A stretch of DNA of 64,000 nt from Sporosarcina ureae (lineage in GTDB: Bacteria > Bacillota > Bacilli > Bacillales_A > Planococcaceae), in contig NZ_CP015348.1 of assembly GCF_002109325.1 (NCBI RefSeq), forward strand, positions 2,853,501 through 2,917,500, in the 5' to 3' direction. The notes beneath the pieces were generated by a model that was not told where the DNA came from, did not search any database, and worked only from the letters and a program-made list of their open reading frames with translations. Both the position numbers and the translations under genes were made by a program. Numbering within the stretch: the first letter of the stretch is position 1; each line of letters begins with the position of its first letter. Positions 1-7,193 of this stretch are shown piece by piece.

Positions 1-732
1 GAAGTTCGTAAATTGGTAGAGAAAACTGAAGCTGAAGGAAACGTAGAGCAGTTCAAGCATGCGTTCACTGACATCGAATGGTTATCTCCAATTCCACGCA
101 CACCGAAAAATGTGTTATGCGTAGGGAAGAACTATCTTGATCATGCAGAGGAACTTGGATCGAAAGCACCTGAGAAATTGATGATATTCACAAAATCCCC
201 TACTTCAATTGCGGGAGACGAGCAAACGTTACCGATCCACAGTGAAGTGACTGATTCATTAGATTACGAAGGTGAACTGGCGGTTGTGATCAGTAAGACG
301 GGCAAAAACATTCCAAAACAACTGGCATATGATTACGTGTTCGGCTATACAATCGGTAATGATATTACAGCACGCAATATCCAATCGGAACACAAGCAGT
401 TCTTCTTAGGAAAAAGTTTAGATGGTTCTTGTCCGATGGGTCCTTATGTGGTGACGAAAGACGAAATTCCAAACCCACAAAATCTATCCATTGTAACGAA
501 AGTGAATGATGGTGTGCGCCAAAACGGTAATACATCTAATATGATCTTTAAAATTGACGACTTGATTGCTGAAATCTCCAAGTACGTCACGTTGGAGCCA
601 GGCGATGTAATCTTGACAGGCACGCCAGCTGGTGTTGGTAAAGGTATGACACCTCCAACGTACTTGAAAAAAGGCGATACAGTTAAAGTATCGATCGAAG
701 GGATCGGTACACTAGTTAACCGTTTCGAATAA
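1..732 (+). CDS. yisK: YisK-like fumarylacetoacetate hydrolase family protein (5' truncated by window)
   Basis: The frame is open from base 1, so the gene begins before the window; 243 residues are visible against about 300 in B. subtilis YisK. The FAH fold is clear: a PKNVLCVGKNYLDHAEE segment, the metal-binding E-x-E in DYEGELAVVI, the GNDITARN stretch and the terminal GDVILTGTPAGVG. The family hydrolyses or decarboxylates beta-dicarbonyl acids using Mg2+ or Mn2+; B. subtilis YisK is reported to be an oxaloacetate decarboxylase. It lies upstream of yisL as in B. subtilis. The family call is secure, the substrate is inferred. Confidence 0.88.
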   Translation, partial: EVRKLVEKTEAEGNVEQFKHAFTDIEWLSPIPRTPKNVLCVGKNYLDHAEELGSKAPEKLMIFTKSPTSIAGDEQTLPIHSEVTDSLDYEGELAVVISKTGKNIPKQLAYDYVFGYTIGNDITARNIQSEHKQFFLGKSLDGSCPMGPYVVTKDEIPNPQNLSIVTKVNDGVRQNGNTSNMIFKIDDLIAEISKYVTLEPGDVILTGTPAGVGKGMTPPTYLKKGDTVKVSIEGIGTLVNRFE

Positions 733-824
733 TACGCAAGTCTATGAGGTAAACAATAGAATAGTCGTAGCTTGAAAGATATGGTAGAATATCAATCGAC
801 TATACTAATAACGAGGTGGAAGTA

Positions 825-1199
825 ATGGGATTTTTAACTGATACAACCCATATGCATATTTTTACATGGGTAGTAGGTGTTGTACTATTTTTAGTAGCAG
901 CAAGTATGGCAAATGGAACAAAAGGAAAAAAGATTACACATATGATTTTGCGTCTGTTCTATGTATTGATCATCATCACAGGAGCTGCGTTATTCTTTAA
1001 GCATATGAGTATTGATTCCATGCTATATGGCATCAAATTTGTACTGGGTATTTTGACAATCGGATTTATGGAAATGGTTCTCGTTCGCGGAAGTAAAGGG
1101 AAGAACACGGGTCTTATGTGGATTCTCTTCGTCGTCGCGCTACTTGCAACGATGTTCGTAGGTTTCAAATTACCAATGGGCTTCAACTTTTTCGCATAA
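825..1199 (+). CDS. yisL: YisL family membrane protein (DUF1516)
   Basis: 124-residue integral membrane protein with four predicted hydrophobic helices separated by short basic loops (TKGKK, RGSKGKN). The ATG at 825 is chosen because GAGGTGG at 813-819 lies just upstream; the open frame begins earlier, at a GTG. Size, hydrophobic pattern and position after yisK match the YisL/DUF1516 family, whose function is unknown. It is probably transcribed on its own from the 733-810 gap. Confidence 0.85.
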   Translation: MGFLTDTTHMHIFTWVVGVVLFLVAASMANGTKGKKITHMILRLFYVLIIITGAALFFKHMSIDSMLYGIKFVLGILTIGFMEMVLVRGSKGKNTGLMWILFVVALLATMFVGFKLPMGFNFFA

Positions 1200-1228
1200 T
1201 GACTACTGATCGATAAGGAGATGGAAGA

Positions 1229-1360
1229 ATGGCAACACAAACAGGCTGGATATTTTTGATAGTGATCCTGTTACTGATGGCGTTGTTTGCCGTCTCCGTT
1301 ATCGTCAGTGCGCGAAGGCAGCGGGATCCGGACTTCTTTACTGAAGACGATAACTCATAA
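1229..1360 (+). CDS. Small single-span membrane peptide, 43 aa
   Basis: ATG at 1229 follows AAGGAG (1215-1220) at an ideal 8-base spacing. The 43 residues hold one strong hydrophobic helix (residues 7-28), then a basic ARRQR stop-transfer segment and an acidic tail (PDFFTEDDNS), suggesting an N-out/C-in single-pass topology. I do not recognise a family. It lies 29 bases after yisL and two bases before another tiny ORF, so the three may be cotranscribed. Confidence 0.6.
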   Translation: MATQTGWIFLIVILLLMALFAVSVIVSARRQRDPDFFTEDDNS

Positions 1361-1362
1361 CC

Positions 1363-1524
1363 ATGCGCGAGCAGTGGGGGATTTTTCCTCTCCTGCTTTT
1401 TTTATTTGGTTATTCGACATTCTTTCACAAGATTGCCGTATTTATAGAACGTGTCAATGGTTTTCATAAGAAAGAATGGCGTGGTCATCAGCTGTTTGAT
1501 AAACTAAAAGAAGAGTGTGTATGA
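1363..1524 (+). CDS. Small hypothetical membrane-type peptide, 53 aa
   Basis: Starts two bases after the stop of the 43-aa peptide, without its own clear ribosome site, so it would rely on translational coupling. It has a hydrophobic N-terminal segment (IFPLLLFLFGYSTFF) followed by a charged, His-rich C-terminal half (HKKEWRGHQLFDKLKEE). The stop overlaps the GAGGAGG ribosome site of the following secreted protein gene, an operon-like arrangement. No family recognised; it could be a chance ORF. Confidence 0.45.
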   Translation: MREQWGIFPLLLFLFGYSTFFHKIAVFIERVNGFHKKEWRGHQLFDKLKEECV

Positions 1525-1539
1525 GGAGGATTTACTAAA

Positions 1540-2910
1540 GTGAAACGAATATTCGGACTACTGGCAACAGGTTTACTTGCCCTATCGATAGCACAACCCG
1601 CTTTTGCAGATACCGACAGAACGTTCAACGACGAAAGTATCTATGATTTACTTGTCGACCGCTTCAATAACGGACTAGGAACGAATGACACGGAAGTCAA
1701 CGCACAAGACCCGAGTAAATTTAACGGGGGAGACTTTGCTGGAATTAGCAATCGATTGGAACATTTGATCGATATGCATTTTACGATGATTTCGGTCGGA
1801 CCGGTTTTCAAAACGGCTTCTTATGATGGCAATGAAGTCCTTGACTATAACGAGATTGAGCCGCACTTCGGTACTACGGAAGAGTTTATTGCATTGATTG
1901 ATGAGATGCATGCGAATGATTTAAAAATCATGGCGGACTTCCCGCTAGTAGGTGAAGTAAATGATCCCGCTGTCCAGGATGAACTACTGAAATCAGCTGT
2001 ACAATTTGTTTCTGATTATGAGTTGGACGGGCTTCGTCTGACGAAAATTGCTAACGCAGACACTGAGTTCCTGAACAACATGATTGAAGCCGTGAAAGAA
2101 GCGAATGAAGGACTATACGTGATCACCAATGAACAAAGTGATGCGGCATTTGACAGTGTACCTGCTGAAAAACAAAGTGCAGCTATCCAAGAATCATTCG
2201 TGCAAGTAGATCCGGATACCTCTTCATTGGATCAATTCAGTAATGATGACGCTGGAAAGTTACTACAGTTTGATGATTTAACTGGAACCCGTTTTACATA
2301 TAAAATGGTGGAACTACGTCAATTCCCACCAACACGTTGGAAAGTGGCGACAGTGGCACAATTCATGCTTCCTGGTGTTCCGTTAGTACCGTATGCGACA
2401 GAAATTGCTGTTAATGGTAAAGAGGCACCGGAATCCCACCCGTTCTTCAACTTCAAGACAGATATGGAGTTACAAGAGTGGATTGGTGATCTGAATACGC
2501 TTCGTAATGATTCAGATGCACTTCGCACTGGTGATTTTAAGTTCTTGCATAATGAAGATGGATTTGTTGTGTTTGAACGTTCCAATGAGGATGAGAAGTG
2601 GATTATTGCGTTGAATAATACATCTGAAGTGCAGAGTTTGGAAGTGAACCCGAGTGAACTTGGGGAGAAGAAGAAGCTTCGCGGTGTGCTTGGTCAAGAT
2701 TTGATCAAGGAGACGAAAGATAATCAGTATCATGTGGTGCTGGATCGTGAGACTGCGGAGATTTATCTTGTAGAGGATGATAAAGGATTCAATACGCCTT
2801 ATTTGATTGCTTCTATTTTGGTTGTGGTGTTGTTTATTGGATTCCTATTCCTTGTTATTCGTAAAGGGAAGCAGAGTCGGGTTGAGAATGCTGTTAATCA
2901 AGAGAAGTAA
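1540..2910 (+). CDS. Secreted, membrane-anchored alpha-amylase-fold (GH13-like) protein lacking catalytic residues
   Basis: 456 residues from GTG 1540, with GAGGAGG at 1523-1529. A signal peptide with an AFA-D cleavage site (about residue 23) leads into a GH13 TIM barrel: NGGDFAGISNRLEHL, EPHFGTTEEF and the late barrel segment FMLPGVPLVPYATEIAVNG. Conserved region I should read DxVxNH but reads DFPLVG. Region II (GFRxD) reads GLRLT, so the nucleophile Asp is Thr168. The NHD motif is replaced by LTG at 247-249. Only the acid/base Glu (E198) seems kept. A C-terminal TM helix (about 423-443) and basic tail anchor it. A binding or scaffold role is inferred; hydrolysis is unlikely. Confidence 0.8.
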   Translation: MKRIFGLLATGLLALSIAQPAFADTDRTFNDESIYDLLVDRFNNGLGTNDTEVNAQDPSKFNGGDFAGISNRLEHLIDMHFTMISVGPVFKTASYDGNEVLDYNEIEPHFGTTEEFIALIDEMHANDLKIMADFPLVGEVNDPAVQDELLKSAVQFVSDYELDGLRLTKIANADTEFLNNMIEAVKEANEGLYVITNEQSDAAFDSVPAEKQSAAIQESFVQVDPDTSSLDQFSNDDAGKLLQFDDLTGTRFTYKMVELRQFPPTRWKVATVAQFMLPGVPLVPYATEIAVNGKEAPESHPFFNFKTDMELQEWIGDLNTLRNDSDALRTGDFKFLHNEDGFVVFERSNEDEKWIIALNNTSEVQSLEVNPSELGEKKKLRGVLGQDLIKETKDNQYHVVLDRETAEIYLVEDDKGFNTPYLIASILVVVLFIGFLFLVIRKGKQSRVENAVNQEK

Positions 2911-2974
2911 GACTACTGTTGATTAACGTTCCAGTCGAACGTTTTCACATGGGCTAATGCATTAAACTTTAAGA

Positions 2975-3066
2975 GTTAATTTAAAAGAAAAAACTCAAGA
3001 TGAGTTCCCGATACTGGAATTCAACTTGAGTCTCAGACAGTCTGCTTTTCGTGCGGGCTGTTTTTT
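2975..3066. terminator. Hairpins between the amylase-like gene and degV
   Basis: ACTCAAG...CTTGAGT forms one stem. A second, GCAGACTG-type stem (AGTCTGC / GCGGGCT) is followed by TTTTTTA on the plus strand. The pair sits between convergent genes and probably ends transcription from the left. Confidence 0.5.
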
Positions 3067-3922
3067 ATTCATTTTTTGTGTTGTTTAGGAAGAATAGGGC
3101 GATGGTTCCGGGGCCGGCGTGTGAGCCGATGACGGACCCTATTTGATGAATTTCGATTGCTTTTGGTTGAATGACTTCTTGTATCATTTCTTGGAATTCT
3201 TTAGCTGTAGCTAGGTCGTCACCATGGCTGATCGCGATGGTTTGTTCTTGTAGGTTGCTGCCGCGTTCTTCCATCATTTCGATCATGCGCCGAAGGACTT
3301 TTTTGCGTCCGCGGTGTTTTTCAATTGGGACGAGTTTACCGTCTTCTACATGCAACAACGGTTTGATGTTGAGTAATCCGCCGAAAAACGCGCTGGCCTT
3401 GGATACGCGTCCGCCTTTTGCCAAGTAGTCTAGATCTTCTACAGTGAAGAGGTGTTCCATATGTGTTGCCATTGTGCGGATTTCTTGTTCGATTTCTCGC
3501 ATGCCGACGCCTTCATTGCGCAGTCGCACGGCTTCTTTAACGAGTAGACCGTATCCGAGTGAGGCGCAATGCGTGTCGATAACTGCCAAGTCCATGGACG
3601 GGTTTTCTTCTTTCACTTGGTCGCTCGTCATGACGGCAGTTTGGTATGTGCCTGACAGTTGGGAGGAGAATGCGATGTAGATGCCGTCTTCACCGGACGT
3701 TGCAAGGTCTTTCCAAGTCGTCATCATTTTATCAGGTGAAGCTTGGGAGGTCTTTGGCTGTTGTCCTTGACGAATAGCATCAAAAACTTCCTTCGAATTT
3801 ATCTCCACGATATCTTCGTATTCTTTTCCATCTAGAAGAACGCTTAACGGAAATAGTTCTACTTCATTTTCTTCAAAGAAGTCTAGTGGTAAATCACAAG
3901 CACTATCCGCAAAAATTCTCAT
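3065..3922 (-). CDS. DegV family fatty-acid-binding protein
   Basis: 285 residues with the DegV/FakB signature: the N-terminal DSACDLP motif, KTSQASP near residue 60, ISHGD in the C-terminal half and SVIGSHAGPGT near the end. Family members bind a fatty acid between two domains; in staphylococci FakB presents exogenous fatty acids to the kinase FakA. A good ribosome site (AAGGGGGAAG) precedes ATG 3922. It is followed on the same strand by a HAD phosphatase 12 bases upstream, so the two form an operon, resembling the B. subtilis yitS-yitU neighbourhood. Which lipid it binds is unknown. Confidence 0.88.
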   Translation of the reverse strand: MRIFADSACDLPLDFFEENEVELFPLSVLLDGKEYEDIVEINSKEVFDAIRQGQQPKTSQASPDKMMTTWKDLATSGEDGIYIAFSSQLSGTYQTAVMTSDQVKEENPSMDLAVIDTHCASLGYGLLVKEAVRLRNEGVGMREIEQEIRTMATHMEHLFTVEDLDYLAKGGRVSKASAFFGGLLNIKPLLHVEDGKLVPIEKHRGRKKVLRRMIEMMEERGSNLQEQTIAISHGDDLATAKEFQEMIQEVIQPKAIEIHQIGSVIGSHAGPGTIALFFLNNTKNE

Positions 3923-3934
3923 TTCTCTTCCCCC

Positions 3935-4759
3935 TTATACAAAGATGTTTTTCTGTAATGATAGTCGTTCTTCTAATATACGTGAAATGCCGTCTTCATT
4001 ATTTGTGTCGGTGATTTCATCTGCAATGGATTTCAGCTGATCAATGGCATTCCCCATCGCAACGCCCGTCCCTGCGTAGTCAATCATTTCCAGATCATTG
4101 TCTTCGTCGCCGAATGCGATGATGCGATCTTTCGGTATATTCATCCATTTAGAAACAGCATCAATTCCCACTGCCTTATTGAGGCCATGGCGTACAATTT
4201 CCACAATGTTAAACGGGGCCCCCCAGCGTCTATGATCGATGACTTCCGCATGTAACTCTTCAAGATGCTGACGAATCGGATCGACTGTCAGTTGGTCGGC
4301 TTGAATCAGTAGACTCGTTGGATCGGTTTTCAATGATTTCCGGATGTCACCAGTCGTAATAAGCGGACTTCCAAAGTTTAAAATATCCAAAAAGCGCTCA
4401 TCATGATAATGGGTATAGACGTCATCCATCACTTCCGCCACAATATTTTCGATTGGAAAATCTTGCATTGCTTCCACTACTTCGTTGACGATAGGTAATG
4501 CAATCGTTTCGTGGATTGTTTTCCATGAACGGTCGGTAGGGTGATGAACAAAGGCTCCGTTAAAGTTGACGATGGGTGTCGTCAATCCAAGTTGTCGGTA
4601 ATAAATTTCACTCGCACGGTAGGGACGTCCTGTCGCAATCATGACATGATGCCCTTGCGAAACGGCTCTACGAAGTGTTTCTTCCGTTTTGGATGATATA
4701 TCTTTCTGATCTGTTAGTAATGTTCCATCTAAGTCTAAAACTATTAAATGTGGTTTCAA
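3935..4759 (-). CDS. yitU: Cof-type HAD-superfamily hydrolase (YitU-like)
   Basis: 274 residues with all HAD motifs: DLDGTLLTD (nucleophile and acid Asp, residues 9 and 11), motif II IATGRP, and the C-terminal GDEDNDLEM acidic motif. The C2-type cap between them is typical of Cof/YwpJ-type phosphatases that act on small phosphorylated metabolites such as flavin or sugar phosphates. It lies directly upstream of degV and is divergent from yitV, as in the yit cluster. The substrate is not predictable from sequence. Confidence 0.88.
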   Translation of the reverse strand: MKPHLIVLDLDGTLLTDQKDISSKTEETLRRAVSQGHHVMIATGRPYRASEIYYRQLGLTTPIVNFNGAFVHHPTDRSWKTIHETIALPIVNEVVEAMQDFPIENIVAEVMDDVYTHYHDERFLDILNFGSPLITTGDIRKSLKTDPTSLLIQADQLTVDPIRQHLEELHAEVIDHRRWGAPFNIVEIVRHGLNKAVGIDAVSKWMNIPKDRIIAFGDEDNDLEMIDYAGTGVAMGNAIDQLKSIADEITDTNNEDGISRILEERLSLQKNIFV

Positions 4760-4931
4760 GAAATCCTCTCCTACTTATGCTTATAGTATCAGATTGTTAT
4801 GTCTTTATAGTTTATCGTTAAACGTGTAAGTAAGTCAAAAGAATGGATGATAAGGCGAAGGTTTTGTCTTATTCGGTAAATGTTGTTATCCTAAAATAAC
4901 AGTAACTGATCGTAAGAAAAGAGGAATCGTC

Positions 4932-5708
4932 ATGATTATTCGAGCAGAAAAGTGGCAAGAGATCCCAGTGCTTCATATCGTAGAGGAGTCAAAAGAAACC
5001 GAACACATTCCTGTTGTCCTATTTTTTCATGGATTCACTAGCGCGAAGGAACATAATTTACATTACGCATATAACTTAGCTAAACAAGGAGTTCGTGTAA
5101 TTTTACCGGAAGCCAAATTGCATGGGGAACGTTCAGAATCTCTGAATGAATTTCAACTAGCATTGAACTTTTGGGATATCGTATTGACTTCCATTAAAGA
5201 AGCTGATGTCATACATGATGAGCTGTTTAGAAAAGAATTAGTTGATGAAGAAACACGTATTGGCATGGGTGGCACTTCAATGGGTGGCATTACAACATTC
5301 GGCTGCTTGTCGAGTTACGATTGGATAGACGCAGCATCCGTCATGATGGGATCACCAGCAATTACACGCCTGGCAAAAGGTCAAATTTCGCATGCAGAAC
5401 GTGACGGTAGAGAATTACCGGTGAGCCAAAAAGAACGCGAACAACTTTTTGCGGCACTAGATCAAATAGACTTATCACAAAATCCACGCAGATTGCATCA
5501 GCGCCCACTCTTCATGTGGCACGGAGAACAAGATACTATGGTGCCATTTGAGCTCACAAAAGAATTTCACGAAGAAATTCAAGAGAATTACGAAGACCAT
5601 CCAGAGCTACTGAAATGGATGCCTGACGAACATGCAGGCCACTCCGTTTCGCGTTCAGGAATGCTAGCCGCAGTCAATTGGCTTGCAGAGCATTTGCACG
5701 CAAGGTAG
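4932..5708 (+). CDS. yitV: YitV-like alpha/beta hydrolase (putative esterase)
   Basis: 258 residues with an alpha/beta-hydrolase layout: the oxyanion-region LFFHGFTSAKEH, a nucleophile elbow GGTSMGG (Ser about 120), WHGEQDTMVPF supplying the acid Asp, and DEHAGHSVS supplying the His. No signal peptide, so cytoplasmic. AAGAGGAATCGTC precedes ATG 4932. It is followed 47 bases later by yitW. The physiological ester is unknown. Confidence 0.87.
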   Translation: MIIRAEKWQEIPVLHIVEESKETEHIPVVLFFHGFTSAKEHNLHYAYNLAKQGVRVILPEAKLHGERSESLNEFQLALNFWDIVLTSIKEADVIHDELFRKELVDEETRIGMGGTSMGGITTFGCLSSYDWIDAASVMMGSPAITRLAKGQISHAERDGRELPVSQKEREQLFAALDQIDLSQNPRRLHQRPLFMWHGEQDTMVPFELTKEFHEEIQENYEDHPELLKWMPDEHAGHSVSRSGMLAAVNWLAEHLHAR

Positions 5709-5755
5709 TATGTTGGTAAGATAAGATTACTACACAGCAGAGAGGAGCATTCCTA

Positions 5756-6070
5756 ATGAACACAGAAGAAGAAATCAAGCAGTATTTATTTGGTGCATTA
5801 GAAAACGTCATCGACCCTGAATTGGGTATTGATATCGTCAACCTTGGATTGGTTTACAATGCAGAGTTGCTTGACGAAGGAGTCGCGAAAATAACAATGA
5901 CGTTGACATCTATGGGTTGCCCGATGGGTCCACAGATTGTAGCGAATATTGAGCAGGAGCTAATGGAGCTTCCTGAAGTGAAGGATACAGTGGTAGATAT
6001 TATTTGGAATCCACCATGGTCCCGCGATAACATGTCTCGTTATGCCAAGATTGCACTCGGCGTACGTTAA
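5756..6070 (+). CDS. yitW: YitW, MIP18/SufT-type (DUF59) iron-sulfur maturation protein
   Basis: 104 residues forming a single DUF59 domain: VIDPELGIDIVNLGLVY, the TMTSMGCPMGP-type loop (read here as LTSMGCPMGP) with the conserved Cys, and VWNPPWSRDNMS-type ending with IWNPPWS. Homologues assist transfer of Fe-S clusters to apoproteins. The AGAGAGGAG ribosome site is close to ATG 5756. Probably cotranscribed with yitV and ended by the hairpin at 6083. Confidence 0.9.
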   Translation: MNTEEEIKQYLFGALENVIDPELGIDIVNLGLVYNAELLDEGVAKITMTLTSMGCPMGPQIVANIEQELMELPEVKDTVVDIIWNPPWSRDNMSRYAKIALGVR

Positions 6071-6082
6071 TAGAATACACCA

Positions 6083-6113
6083 ACCACACCTTTTTATAGG
6101 GTGTGGTTTTTTG
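6083..6113 (+). terminator. Rho-independent terminator of yitV-yitW
   Basis: CCACACC, an A/T loop and GGGTGTGG form a 7-bp stem followed by TTTTTT, 13 bases after the yitW stop. Confidence 0.85.
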
Positions 6114-6119
6114 ATGGGG

Positions 6120-6205
6120 GAAAGGCTGGCAGGGGGGTGGGTAGGGATTGGAGCTTCGGAGGCGCCACTTCACGGGCCAATCCCTTGCAATGCGAGTGGG
6201 TGACA
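6120..6205. repeat. Solo REP/MITE-like palindromic repeat (subfamily 2)
   Basis: GGGATTGG...CCAATCCC brackets a GC-rich centre (GGAGGCGCC). Read on the minus strand, TTGCAAGGGATTGG also begins the larger palindrome at 56345-56510, so this is an internally deleted member of that dispersed family. It carries no gene. Confidence 0.6.
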
Positions 6206-6255
6206 CTTTTAGTTGTGCATTGAAGTTATGGTTGTGATTAATGTTGAGATTTCGA

Positions 6256-6392
6256 GGCTATGAGCGGTTATCAAGGTTCTATGATCACATAGATGAATCT
6301 ATGAGCACTCGTGGCGTCTAATAGAGCGGATAGTGCGTGCTATAGAGCGCAAAAAGTGTTCTAAGAGCGCTTAAACGGATTCTATGAGCGGA
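6256..6392. repeat. Cluster of degenerate CTATGAGCG repeats
   Basis: At least seven variants of C-T-A-T/A-G/A-A-G-C-G occur roughly every 20-40 bases: 6258, 6280, 6299, 6319, 6340, 6361 and 6382. The units are spaced by unrelated bases, so this is an interspersed short-motif array rather than a simple tandem repeat. No ORF or promoter is evident. The rest of the gap to 6540 shows nothing further. Confidence 0.6.
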
Positions 6393-6554
6393 AGTTGCTA
6401 GCTGGAGCCTCCATCCAATGACGAACACTAAATAACCCACCTAACCAATCCTCATATCCAAAATACCAACCTTCAAAATAAAAAAAGGAAATGCTGGATT
6501 GTGTCGAATAGGATTAAGGTAGCGTCAAACAGAAAGTACGAGGGGGAATGGGAA

Positions 6555-7034
6555 ATGTCAGTTAAAACAGCGGATCTATGCGATGACTTTATCGACGAAC
6601 TGCAAGTATGCACAGTGGAGTTCAAATCTTACGGAAAGCACAAGAGATTCTCGGGGCCGATCTCTACAGTGAAAGTATACGAAGACAACGTGCTCGTCAA
6701 AGAAGCACTTCAAACGATACCGCAAGGCAATGTACTCGTGGTTGACGGAGGAGGTTCAAAACGCTGCGCACTCATGGGGGACATGCTCGGCGAAATCGCC
6801 CAAGACCGTAAACTTGCGGGCGTCATTATCTACGGCTGCGCACGCGATACCGCGGATCTCGGCACACAGGAGATCGGCGTTATGGCGATCGGCAGCATGC
6901 CAGTGAAGAGTATCAAGCGCGGCGAAGGACAGAAAGACGAGGTGCTTCATTTTGGGAATGTTGAATGGACACCAGGTCACTATGTCTACGCAGACGAAGA
7001 TGGGGTAGTCGTTGCGCCACGTCAATTAGTTTAA
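6555..7034 (+). CDS. RraA family protein (RNase E inhibitor-like / HMG aldolase fold)
   Basis: 159 residues from ATG 6555, with AGGGGGA at 6541-6547; the frame stays open upstream to 6501 but without a better start. The RraA fold is marked by TADLCDDF, VVDGGGSKRCALMGDMLGEIA, GVIIYGCARDT and ADEDGVVVAP. The R-x-x-D of GCARDT is the metal/oxyacid-binding pair in class II HMG/CHA aldolases. In Firmicutes lacking RNase E this family more likely acts as an oxaloacetate decarboxylase or aldolase; the role is not settled by sequence. Confidence 0.85.
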   Translation: MSVKTADLCDDFIDELQVCTVEFKSYGKHKRFSGPISTVKVYEDNVLVKEALQTIPQGNVLVVDGGGSKRCALMGDMLGEIAQDRKLAGVIIYGCARDTADLGTQEIGVMAIGSMPVKSIKRGEGQKDEVLHFGNVEWTPGHYVYADEDGVVVAPRQLV

Positions 7035-7035
7035 T

Positions 7036-7070
7036 GCCAGTCGCTCGCGTAATGCGGGCGGCTTTTTTAT
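7036..7070 (+). terminator. Terminator of the RraA-like gene
   Basis: GCCAGTCGCTCGC and GCGGGCGGC pair with a small loop and are followed by TTTTTTA. Confidence 0.8.
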
Positions 7071-7115
7071 GTAAAAATCGATCGAAAAATAATAGAGTAA
7101 TTCAAGTTAAAACTT

Positions 7116-7173
7116 TTTACTTTCGTTAAAAAATAGACTATAATTAAATTAATCAAAGATAGTCAAAGTCAAA
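7116..7173 (+). promoter_or_regulatory. clpB promoter with CtsR operator
   Basis: TTTACT (7116-7121), 17-base spacer and TATAAT (7139-7144) form a SigA-type promoter. Just downstream AATCAAA-GAT-AGTCAAA (7151-7167) matches the CtsR heptad repeat RGTCAAA-NAN-RGTCAAA, with a third half-site GTCAAA at 7168-7173. The position over the start of the transcript predicts repression by CtsR and induction by heat or protein stress. Confidence 0.8.
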
Positions 7174-7193
7174 ATAATGAGAGGTGGATGTAT

